From Candidatus Corynebacterium faecipullorum (GTDB lineage: Bacteria; Actinomycetota; Actinomycetes; Mycobacteriales; Mycobacteriaceae): DNA of 23,373 nucleotides. Positions within the stretch are counted from its first letter, which is position 1, and each line of letters begins with the position of its first letter. The notes under the pieces are model-generated. The model saw only the letters and a program-made list of their open reading frames with translations, had not been told where the DNA came from and ran no database searches. The stretch spans positions 1-23,373 of the forward strand of contig DXEO01000097.1 in assembly GCA_019114925.1 (NCBI GenBank), read 5' to 3'. Shown in pieces: positions 8,392 through 15,400 of the stretch. Both the position numbers and the translations under genes were made by a program.

Positions 8392-8814
8392 ATGTCACTG
8401 ATTGATAGGACTAAAGAGTTCTTCGGGCTAGGCCCGATGGACATGGACGCCGACGATGCTTATTACGCAGACGAGCGCGCTTATAGCGCTCCGGCATATG
8501 CACCTTCCTACGAGAAGCAGGAAGAGGAATTTGTCCCGACCATCGTGGCGCTGTCGCTCGTTTCCTTCGACGATGCAGCGAAGGTTGGTGGCCCCTTCCG
8601 TGACGGTGATGCAGTGGTCTTTGAGCTCACCGACGCTGACCGTGGCTCCGCAAAGCGCTTCGTCGACTTTGCTGCTGGCCTCTGCTTTGCACTGGAAGGC
8701 CGCATGAAGAACCTGACCAAGGGTGTGGACACCAGCCGTAAGGTTTTCGCCATCGTGCCGAAGGGCGCCGATATCTCCACTGTTGAGCTCGAGCGCGCAG
8801 CTCACCTGCGCTAG
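8392..8814 (+). CDS. sepF: cell division protein SepF
   Basis: SepF is a small protein that binds the FtsZ C-terminal peptide and tethers it to the membrane. In corynebacteria, which lack FtsA and ZipA, it is the principal known anchor. The 140-aa protein starts with an amphipathic membrane-targeting stretch (MSLIDRTKEFFGLG), continues through an acidic Tyr-rich linker (about residues 16-45), and ends in the SepF fold with the conserved GDAVVFELTDADRGSAKRFVDFAAGL region. GGGAG (8380-8384) lies 7 nt before the ATG. The 69-nt gap upstream contains TTGTCA/TTGCAA hexamers (8323-8334), but I see no convincing -10 partner. Confidence 0.95.
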   Translation: MSLIDRTKEFFGLGPMDMDADDAYYADERAYSAPAYAPSYEKQEEEFVPTIVALSLVSFDDAAKVGGPFRDGDAVVFELTDADRGSAKRFVDFAAGLCFALEGRMKNLTKGVDTSRKVFAIVPKGADISTVELERAAHLR

Positions 8815-8839
8815 AAGTTTCAGGTTTCGACCGCTTCAT

Positions 8840-8890
8840 CGCTCTACTCTCCTCCGTGTTGGCTAAAGGAGGGAGGAGGGTGGTGGAGCG
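8840..8890 (+). terminator. imperfect long hairpin downstream of sepF
   Basis: The arm at 8840-8855 (CGCTCTACTCTCCTCC) can pair with 8872-8890 (GGAGGAGGGTGGTGGAGCG) using several G-U pairs and a small bulge. It starts 26 nt after the sepF stop. The following gtttcgtcgttttctg is only moderately T-rich, so this may be a weak terminator or an mRNA 3'-end stabiliser. Confidence 0.4.
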
Positions 8891-8980
8891 GTTTCGTCGT
8901 TTTCTGTGGTGCGTCAATCCGGCCTAGTCGGAGCGGCATTCTCGGCGTCGGTGCGGCTGCCGCGGCGCCGTTTCTGTTCG

Positions 8981-8998
8981 CCGAGGGCGAACCCTCGG
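8981..8998 (+). promoter_or_regulatory. perfect short hairpin upstream of yggT
   Basis: CCGAGGG (8981-8987) and CCCTCGG (8992-8998) pair perfectly across the tetraloop CGAA. There is no T-tract. It lies 48 nt upstream of the preferred yggT start and 24 nt upstream of the alternative GTG at 9022. Its role is unknown; it could be an operator or an RNA element. Confidence 0.5.
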
Positions 8999-9045
8999 TC
9001 AGGGGAGTACCGTCCGCGGGGGTGGTTCGGATAGGCTCGGGCACT

Positions 9046-9360
9046 GTGAATGCTTTAGGTTCAATTCTGCTCGTCGCCGTGAGTCTTTATTCGTGGATTT
9101 TGTTGGCGCGCATCGTCATCGAGATGATTCAGTCTTTCTCGCGCCAATTCAATCCGCCCCGCTGGTTCATGATGGTTGCCGAGGTGCTCTTCGTAGTCAC
9201 TGACCCGCCAGTTAAGGCGCTGCGTAAGGTTATTCCGCCGCTGCAGCTAGGGGGCATTGCGCTCGACGTTTCCATCATCGTTTTGTTCCTGCTTTTGTCC
9301 ATTCTTTCGCAACTCATTGGCTGGCTATTTTTCGGCGCCAATGGACTTGCAATGTCATAA
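9046..9360 (+). CDS. YggT-family membrane protein
   Basis: This is a small integral membrane protein of the YggT family, whose function is not settled. It sits next to sepF and divIVA in many Gram-positive genomes and is usually around 90-110 aa. The product has two hydrophobic segments, about residues 4-27 and 72-98, flanking a conserved loop with RQFNPP and VTDPPVKALRKVIPP. I prefer the GTG at 9046 (104 aa) because TAGGCT (9032-9037) lies 8 nt upstream, a leaderless arrangement seen elsewhere in the window, and the protein then starts just before helix 1. The GTG at 9022 adds eight residues (MVRIGSGT) and has GGGGAG 14 nt upstream, which is too far away. Confidence 0.85.
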   Translation: MNALGSILLVAVSLYSWILLARIVIEMIQSFSRQFNPPRWFMMVAEVLFVVTDPPVKALRKVIPPLQLGGIALDVSIIVLFLLLSILSQLIGWLFFGANGLAMS

Positions 9361-9388
9361 ACGGGTGTATTAAACCCTCCTGTTAACG

Positions 9389-9434
9389 TTGAGACTCGTG
9401 CCAGCGTTAGATAATGTGTTGATTCGGATACAAT
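9389..9434 (+). promoter_or_regulatory. probable wag31 promoter(s)
   Basis: TTGAGA (9389-9394) and GATAAT (9410-9415) form a sigma-A-like pair with a short 15-nt spacer. A second candidate -10, TACAAT (9429-9434), lies just downstream with a poor -35 (GTTAGA, 9406-9411). Both are in the AT-richer 165-nt gap before wag31. Between them and the gene are the CGGAT/ATCCG dyad (9425-9429, 9447-9451) and the palindrome CCTCTAGAGG (9485-9494). Confidence 0.5.
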
Positions 9435-9525
9435 GAGTTACCACAATCCGTATTATTAACCGCATATGTACCCGGCCTCTGGACCCTCTAGAGGTTTGAC
9501 CGATTCGTAAGGGGAAGAGAAGTCA

Positions 9526-10644
9526 ATGCCACTGTCACCAGCTGATGTACACAACGTCGCTTTCAGCAAGCCGCCAATTGGCAAGCGTGGCTACAACGAG
9601 GATGAGGTCGATCAGTTCCTCGACCTCGTTGAGGATGCTCTTGCTCAGCTGCAGGATGAGAACGATGATCTCCACGCCCAGGTTGAGGAACTGAAGTCTC
9701 AGGCTCCGGCCGCCGCTGCTGGCGGCGCTTCTGCCGCAAAGGTCGACGAGGCCGCTGTACGTAAGGAAGTCGAGTCCAAGCTGCGCGCCGAGTACGAAGC
9801 AAAGCTGGCTGACTCCAAGAACGAGATCGCCAAGGCCAAGGAAGAGACCAAGCGCGCGCAGGAGCAGGCTAAGGCCGCTCAGGCTCAGTCCGCCCAGACG
9901 CCGGCTGCTCAGGCACCGGACAACTCCGCGGAGCTCAAGACGGCTCGCGAGGAAGCTGCTGCCGCCAAGCGTGAACTCGAGGACTCCAAGAAGGAGCTGG
10001 AGCGCACCAAGAAGGAGCTGGAGTCCGCAAAGAAGAATTCCACTGGCTCTTCTGCCGCTGCTGTGGCTGGTGCAGGCGCTGCTCAGTCCAACGCACAGGG
10101 CCTCGCCACCCCAGACACCCACATGCAGGCAGCCCGCGTGCTGGGCTTGGCTCAGGAGATGGCCGACCGTCTCACCAGCGAGGCTAAGGCTGATTCCGAG
10201 TCCATGCTCGCTGAGGCTCGTACGGCTGCCGAGAAGCAGCTTGCCGACGCCGACTCGCGCTCCAAGGCCCAGCTCGCTGACGCCCAGAAGCGCTACGACG
10301 CACAGCTGCAGGAGGCCGATACCCGCTCCAAGAAGCTGGTGGCTGACGCCGAAAATAAGGCAAAGCAGACTGAGGCCGACGCTACATCCCGCGCCGAGGC
10401 ACAGATTCGCCAGGCTGAGGAGAAGGCAGCTGCCCTGCAGGCAGATGCTGAGAAGAAGCACACCGAGGTCATGAACACGGTCAAGCAGCAGCAGACCGCT
10501 CTGGAGGCCCGCATCTCCGAGCTGCGTACCTTCGAGCGCGAGTACCGTACCCGCCTCAAGACCCTGCTGCAGTCCCAGCTTGAGGAGTTGGAGTCCCGCG
10601 GCACCGCTGCTCCGAACGGTGAAGCCGGCAAGTCCAATAATTAA
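9526..10644 (+). CDS. wag31: polar growth and cell-shape protein Wag31/DivIVA
   Basis: Wag31 (DivIVA) recognises curved membrane at the poles and septum and organises tip growth in corynebacteria and mycobacteria. The 372-aa protein begins with the conserved DivIVA domain (MPLSPADVHNVAFSKPP and GYNEDEVDQFLDLVEDAL). It continues with an Ala/Glu/Lys-rich coiled coil (about 80-170), an Ala/Ser/Gly break, the TPDTHMQAARVLGLAQEMADRLTSEAKA stretch, and a long second coiled coil built of 11-residue repeats, ending with LRTFEREYRTRLKTLLQSQLEELE. A purine-rich AAGGGGAAGAGAAG precedes the ATG. The gene has its own promoter gap and a strong terminator, so it can be expressed independently of the upstream division genes. 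Confidence 0.97.
   Translation: MPLSPADVHNVAFSKPPIGKRGYNEDEVDQFLDLVEDALAQLQDENDDLHAQVEELKSQAPAAAAGGASAAKVDEAAVRKEVESKLRAEYEAKLADSKNEIAKAKEETKRAQEQAKAAQAQSAQTPAAQAPDNSAELKTAREEAAAAKRELEDSKKELERTKKELESAKKNSTGSSAAAVAGAGAAQSNAQGLATPDTHMQAARVLGLAQEMADRLTSEAKADSESMLAEARTAAEKQLADADSRSKAQLADAQKRYDAQLQEADTRSKKLVADAENKAKQTEADATSRAEAQIRQAEEKAAALQADAEKKHTEVMNTVKQQQTALEARISELRTFEREYRTRLKTLLQSQLEELESRGTAAPNGEAGKSNN
10189..10452 (+). repeat. eight consecutive 33-bp (11-residue) units in wag31
   Basis: Residues 222-309 divide without gaps into eight 11-mers: ADSESMLAEAR, TAAEKQLADAD, SRSKAQLADAQ, KRYDAQLQEAD, TRSKKLVADAE, NKAKQTEADAT, SRAEAQIRQAE and EKAAALQADAE. Most units end in A-D/E-A plus a polar residue, with a hydrophobic or alkyl residue around position 7. 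This is a hendecad periodicity, different from the heptads of a normal left-handed coiled coil. Confidence 0.75.
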
Positions 10645-10654
10645 TCAGTGAATG

Positions 10655-10690
10655 AACGGCGTCCCTTCGGGGGCGCCGTTATTCTTTTAT
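10655..10690 (+). terminator. intrinsic terminator of wag31
   Basis: AACGGCGTCCC (10655-10665) pairs with GGGGCGCCGTT (10670-10680) in an 11-bp stem with one G-U pair, closed by a TTCG tetraloop. The T-rich tail attcttttat follows. The hairpin starts 10 nt after the wag31 stop. Confidence 0.93.
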
Positions 10691-10714
10691 GTAGGTATAC
10701 GTCCGTAGGTATAC
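10691..10714 (+). repeat. duplicated GTAGGTATAC element
   Basis: GTAGGTATAC is present at 10691-10700 and 10705-10714, separated by gtcc, a centre-to-centre distance of 14 bp. Each copy contains the palindrome GTATAC and a TATAC that could serve as a -10. It starts directly at the end of the wag31 terminator and 54 nt upstream of the small membrane protein gene, so it probably belongs to that gene's promoter. Confidence 0.65.
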
Positions 10715-10767
10715 ATTCTTTGTAGAGCACAGAGCCCTTAGTCATTGGTGAGGGAGGGAGAGCGCGC

Positions 10768-10938
10768 ATGCTTATCGGCGCATTGCTGTTGGCCTTTGTC
10801 GCTTTCTTGGCCTTCGTGAACTACATCCTCACTGCCGCTGAGTGGTCTTTGTACCTGCTCTTCGCATCCGCCGGGGTGGGCATTGTTCTGTTCATCGCAG
10901 ACACCGTGATCAAACTCCGCCGCAAGCACGACGAGTAA
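10768..10938 (+). CDS. 56-aa two-helix membrane protein of unknown function
   Basis: This short gene has an excellent ribosome binding site (AGGGAGGGAG, 10751-10760, 7 nt before the ATG). It encodes 56 residues: MLIGALLLAFVAFLAFVNYI as helix 1, a short turn LTAAEWS, then a second hydrophobic helix up to about residue 46, ending in the basic tail KLRRKHDE. The positive C-terminus suggests that both ends lie on the cytoplasmic side. It is the same strand as wag31 but after that gene's terminator, with its own upstream repeat. A hairpin terminator follows 51 nt later. I do not recognise a named family. A small hypothetical membrane gene beside divIVA would fit a role at poles or septa, but that is only an inference from position. 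Confidence 0.8.
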   Translation: MLIGALLLAFVAFLAFVNYILTAAEWSLYLLFASAGVGIVLFIADTVIKLRRKHDE

Positions 10939-10988
10939 CTAGGACCCCGCCGAAAGCCTGTGGCGTGCGTAGCTAAGGCACGACGAGT

Positions 10989-11030
10989 AGCCCTCGGCCC
11001 AGTGCTAATCCTGGGCGTCGGGCTGCTTTT
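10989..11030. terminator. bidirectional terminator between the small membrane gene and the HNH gene
   Basis: AGCCC + GCCCAG (10989-10993, 10997-11002) pair with CTGGGC + GGGCT (11011-11016, 11020-11024) around a 3-nt internal loop, with hairpin loop tgctaatc. TTTT follows at 11027-11030. It lies between two convergent genes and can serve both strands, though the tail is better for the + strand. Confidence 0.7.
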
Positions 11031-11055
11031 GCGAAGAGTCCTAGTTGTGTAGCGC

Positions 11056-12129
11056 CTAGTCGTTTCTTTCCGGGGTTCCGAATAACCCGGGAGGCGCTTG
11101 CAAAGGGGTCGGCGGTGGGGGAGGGCCGTGTGTCCTTTTCGCTTTACCCCCGACCCGAGCCATGCGGCCGCGACCCGGCGGCGCATTCGGATCGTCTTGG
11201 TTCACCCCGTTGTGATAGGGGCAGAGCATCACCAAGTTTTCTTGGTTGGTGTACCCGCCGTTCTTCCACGCGATGAGATGGTGAACCTGGCATTCATCGG
11301 CCGGTTTCATGCACTTATCCCAAGCGCAGACTGGGAACTCTGCCATAGCCATAATGCGTTGCTTGATGCTGGCCGAGCGCTCCTCGTAGTAGAGGTTGAC
11401 TGGCCCGTGATAGGGGTGGAAAAGGGTCGCGAGCGCTCCTTCTTTATCGATCTCACCGGCGATGAGCTTGTTGAGGTATTCCGCGCCGGTCATCGTGGCG
11501 CCGTTGGTCATCTGCAGGGTGATTTCCTCGCCGTCACCGTCGAGAATCTTCGTCATGGCCTCCAGTGGTACGAGGATATTAGTCTGTAGGCCGCGGCGTG
11601 GGGCAGCACCTTTGAAGAAGGCCTCGCGGATGGACTCGAGGGGGCGTTCACGGTTGACGGCGTCGCTAAGCTCTGCAATGAGCTGCGATGGCCCAGTGAT
11701 TGCCATCGTCCACGGTGCATTGCGGCGGCGGTAAACAGTCACGCCCTCCTTCGGTGCGGCTGGTTCAGAGTGCTCCTTGAGCTTCTTTTTCGCCAGTGTT
11801 TCCATCGCGAGGGTATCGGCACTGGTCCGGCAGAGCTCTAGACGCAGCCTCCAGCCCAGTGCTTGCGTTTTGGCTTTGCGGGCATAGCGGTCGATGACCT
11901 CCAGCGTCGGTAGAGAGTGACCGCGTTGGCGTGCAGCTTTCACCGCGTCGCGTTGCATACGCGTCATGGCGGTCTTGCCAAAGAAGCTCGTATGCAAACG
12001 CACCAATTGCGCGGCGGTTTTGTCTGGGGAGCCGGCGGCGATGAGGTCTGCTTCAGACATGCCTTCGCACTCGGCGATGACATCGATGCCAGCCCCGAGT
12101 GCGTTGAGGAAAGTCTGTAGCGCGTTCAT
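11056..12129 (-). CDS. HNH endonuclease domain protein (DUF222-type actinobacterial family)
   Basis: The 357-aa product has a mostly helical N-terminal two-thirds of the kind found in the large actinobacterial DUF222/HNH family, then a C-terminal HNH domain. The zinc/HNH set is visible: C268 and C273, the CQVHHLIAW motif with H283-H284, N297, and C303/H306 in CPYHN. The last 40 residues are Pro/Gly/Arg-rich and probably disordered. Such genes occur in many copies in corynebacteria and mycobacteria, and their role is not established; a nuclease activity is inferred from the motif. The ATG at 12129 has no Shine-Dalgarno sequence, but TAAGCT (12143-12138 on this strand) lies 8 nt upstream. It interrupts the otherwise division- and growth-related run between wag31 and ileS on the opposite strand. 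Confidence 0.85.
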   Translation of the reverse strand: MNALQTFLNALGAGIDVIAECEGMSEADLIAAGSPDKTAAQLVRLHTSFFGKTAMTRMQRDAVKAARQRGHSLPTLEVIDRYARKAKTQALGWRLRLELCRTSADTLAMETLAKKKLKEHSEPAAPKEGVTVYRRRNAPWTMAITGPSQLIAELSDAVNRERPLESIREAFFKGAAPRRGLQTNILVPLEAMTKILDGDGEEITLQMTNGATMTGAEYLNKLIAGEIDKEGALATLFHPYHGPVNLYYEERSASIKQRIMAMAEFPVCAWDKCMKPADECQVHHLIAWKNGGYTNQENLVMLCPYHNGVNQDDPNAPPGRGRMARVGGKAKRTHGPPPPPTPLQAPPGLFGTPERND

Positions 12130-12278
12130 ATTTGTGGAGCTTAAAACACCTTGTGAGCTGCGCGCATTAGAAAAAATGTTCCTGTGGAAAACTTTATCCC
12201 AGGTGCCTCTTTTATGTACTGGCGTTTCTATTTTGAGGCTTTCGGGAACCTGAGCCTGTGAAAACTTGACCGCCTCGC

Positions 12279-12284
12279 TATACT
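12279..12284 (+). promoter_or_regulatory. probable -10 element of the ileS leader
   Basis: TATACT matches five of six bases of the sigma-A -10 and would place transcription start near 12291, just before the T-box structure. The -35 position (about 12256-12261, CTGTGA) is poor. TTGACC at 12266-12271 is only 7 nt away and cannot pair with it. Other than this promoter and the HNH start region, 12130-12290 shows nothing I can name. Confidence 0.5.
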
Positions 12285-12290
12285 TTTAGA

Positions 12291-12492
12291 CGTATGCAGT
12301 GAGCCGGCTATCACCGGGGAGCATTCCGGAAGAACGTGCTTCGCTCTTAGCGGAGCATTATTAGAACCGGGCGGGTAGGGACCGTCATCTCCTTCACATC
12401 AACGAAGCGGGGCGCCTCGGCGCCCAAGCGGGGTGGTACCGCGAGCCGCAAGGCGCGTCCCCGCCACAGCGAACGAGTGAAGGAATTTTTAG
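12291..12492 (+). promoter_or_regulatory. T-box riboswitch (isoleucine, translational type)
   Basis: This is the tRNA-Ile-sensing leader of ileS. The T-box AAGCGGGGTGGTACCGCG (12426-12443) is present. Its TGGT (12434-12437) complements the ACCA end of tRNA-Ile. A very short stem I, CCGG/CCGG (12304-12307, 12314-12317), shows CTATCA in its loop, with the Ile codon ATC at 12310-12312 as specifier. A further stem pairs 12337-12345 with 12349-12357, and GGCGCC-TC-GGCGCC (12411-12424) lies inside the antisequestrator region. No intrinsic terminator follows. Instead TCCTTCAC (12390-12397) is exactly complementary to GTGAAGGA (12477-12484), which contains the ileS ribosome binding site. This is the design described for actinobacterial ileS T-boxes: uncharged tRNA-Ile should free the site and raise translation. 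Confidence 0.93.
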
Positions 12493-15400
12493 ATGAGTAA
12501 TAATCCCGCGAACGTCGGCAGTGTTTATCCCAAAGTCGATATGACCGCTGGCTCCTCGCGTTTCCCTGACATGGAGCAGGAAGTTCAGAAGTACTGGAAG
12601 GCCGACGACACCTTTAAAGCCAGCCTCGAGCAAACCGAGGGCTGCCCCGAGTACGTCTTCTATGATGGCCCTCCCTTTGCCAACGGTCTGCCGCACTATG
12701 GTCACTTGTTGACCGGTTACGTCAAGGACAGCGTCCCGCGCTACCGCACCATGGCCGGGAACCGCGTCCCGCGCGTCTTCGGCTGGGATACCCACGGCCT
12801 GCCAGCGGAGCTGGAGGCAGAAAAGCAGCTCGGCATCACCGATAAGGCCCAGATTGAGGAGATGGGCCTGGAGAAGTTCAACGAGTACTGCGCCAAGTCC
12901 GTCCTCGAGTACACCGATGAGTGGGAAGAGTACGTCAACCGCCAGGCCCGCTGGGTGGACTTTGAAAACGGCTACAAGACCATGGACTTGAACTACATGG
13001 AGTCCGTGATGTGGGCGTTTAAGGAGCTCTATGACAAGGGCCTGATCTACCAGGGCTTTAGGGTTCTGCCGTATTCCTGGGCTGAGCACACCTCGCTGTC
13101 GAACCAGGAGACCCGCCTGGATGATTCCTACAAGATGCGCCAGGATCCGACCCTGACGGTGACCTTCCCAGTGGCGGGCGCTGTGGAGGGAAGCGCGGCG
13201 GAGCAGACGTTGGCGGATAACGCCGAGCTTGCCGACGCCTCCTTCCTCGCCTGGACCACCACCCCGTGGACCCTGCCGTCTAACTTGGCTTTGGCGGTCC
13301 ACCCAGAGGTCGACTACGTGCTGTTCAAGGCCACCGAGGGCGACTTTGCTGGCCGCACCTTCATCATGGCCGAGGCGCTTACCGGCACCCTGGCCAAGGA
13401 GCTGGGTGAGGCGGAAGTTCTCAAGACGTTCAAGGGCGCGCAGTTGGAGGGCTTCAAGTACCAGCCCATCTTTGATTTCTTCCCGGATGTGGAGAACGCC
13501 TACCAGTTGCTGCTGGCTGACTACGTCACCACCGCGGACGGTACCGGTGTGGTCCACCAGGCTCCGGCCTTCGGTGAAGACGATATGCTCACCTGCCAGA
13601 AGTATGGCGTGGGCCTGGTCATCCCGGTGGATGAGGACGGCAAGTTCACCTCGCAGGTGCCGCCCTACGAGGGCCAGCTGGTCTTCGACGCCAATAAGGC
13701 CATCATTAAGGACCTCAAGGAAGCCGGCCGTGTGGTGCGCCACGTGACCATCGAGCACTCCTACCCGCACTCCTGGCGCTCCGGCGAGCCGCTCATCTAC
13801 ATGGCGCTGCCGGCATGGTTCGTCAAGGTGACCGAGTTCCGTGACCGCATGGTGGAGCTCAACCACAACGAGATCGAGTGGCTGCCGGAGCACATCCGTG
13901 ACGGCCAGTTCGGCAAGTGGTTGGAAGGTGCTCGCGATTGGAACATCTCCCGTACCCGCTACTGGGGCGCTCCGATCCCGGCGTGGATCTCTGATGACCC
14001 GGAGTACCCGCGCGTGGATGTCTACGGCTCCCTGGATGAGCTGGAGCGTGACTTCGGCGTGCGCCCCACCAGCCTGCACCGCCCGCACATCGATGAGCTG
14101 ACCCGCCCGAACCCGGATGATCCGACGGGGAAGTCCACGATGCGCCGCGTGCCGGATGTGTTGGATTGCTGGTTTGAGTCCGGCTCCATGCCCTTCGCGC
14201 AGAAGCACTACCCGTTCGAGAACAAGGAGTGGTTTGAGACCCACTCGCCGTCGGACTTCATCGTGGAGTACTCCGGTCAGACCCGCGGCTGGTTCTACGT
14301 CATGCATGCGTTGTCCACCGCGCTATTTGACCGCCCGGCCTACAAGAAGGTTGTGGCCCACGGCATCGTTCTGGGCAATGACGGCCTGAAGATGTCCAAG
14401 TCCAAGGGCAATTACCCGAACGTCAACGAGGTCTTTGACCGCGATGGTTCGGATGCGATGCGCTGGTTCCTCATGTCCTCGCCGATCTTGCGCGGTGGCA
14501 ACCTCATCGTCACCGAGCAGGGCATCCGTGAGGGCGTGCGCCAGGCTATCCTGCCGATCTGGAATGCCTACACCTTCCTGCAGCTCTACGCTTCCCAGGA
14601 CGCGAAGTTCGATGTCAGCTCCACCAACGTTCTGGACCGCTATATCTTGGCCAAGACGCATGACTTGGTGAAGAACACGAATAATGCGCTGGCGAATACC
14701 GATATTGCTACGGCAACCGAGGAGGTTCGTCTCTTCGCGGATGCCTTGACCAACTGGTACGTGCGCCGCTCCCGCGATCGTTTCTGGGAGGGCGAGGAAA
14801 CCCATGCAGAGGCTTTCAACACCCTCTACACGGTGCTGGAGACCGTTTCCCGCGTGGTGGCGCCGCTGCTGCCGCACGTGGCCGAGGTCATCTATCGCGG
14901 TCTGACCGGTGAGCGCTCTGTGCACTTGGCCTCCTACCCGAAGGCTGAGGACTACCCGGCGGATGCAGGCCTCGTGGCAGCTATGGACGCCACCCGCGCG
15001 GTGGCTTCGGCGGCGTCGTCTGTGCGCAAGTCGAATAAGCTGCGCAACCGCCTGCCGCTGCCGAAGCTGACCGTTGCGATGCCGGATTCGGCTCGCTTGG
15101 CCGACTTTAAGGACATCATCCGCGATGAGGTCAACGTCAAGGACGTTGAGCTAACCGATGACGTTGATGAGGTAGGCACCTTCGAAGTTGTGTGCAATGC
15201 CAAGGTGGCAGGCCCGCGCTTGGGCAAGGACGTCCAGCGCGCCATCAAGAACCTGAAGGCGGGCAACTATGAGCGTGACGGCGAGGAGGTTATCGTTGAC
15301 GGCGATATCCGCCTCACCGCGGATGAGTACACGGAGCGTCTCAAGGCTGCGAACCCGGAGTCCACGGCGCGCGTGGACGGCGTGGATGGTCTCGTGGTGT

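Noticed and set aside
10189..10452. 33-bp periodic DNA in wag31 as a possible CRISPR or satellite array
   Set aside because: The units are similar only at the protein level and there are no spacers; it is coding repeat structure.
9535..10461. 308-aa hydrophobic open frame opposite wag31, looking like a membrane protein
   Set aside because: Leu/Ser-rich content is the complement of the Ala/Glu/Lys/Gln codons of the coiled coil, not a real transmembrane protein.
11056..12129. HNH gene as a group I intron or mobile homing element
   Set aside because: It is free-standing between genes, with no intron fold or interrupted host gene visible, and its helical N-terminal part fits the DUF222 type.
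12266..12284. TTGACC with TATACT as a -35/-10 pair for ileS
   Set aside because: Only 7 nt separate the hexamers, far too short for a sigma-A promoter. Only the -10 was kept.
12394..14307. 637-aa open frame on the - strand opposite ileS
   Set aside because: It is antisense to well-conserved ileS codons and the T-box. The product has no recognisable domain and arises from strong GC codon bias.
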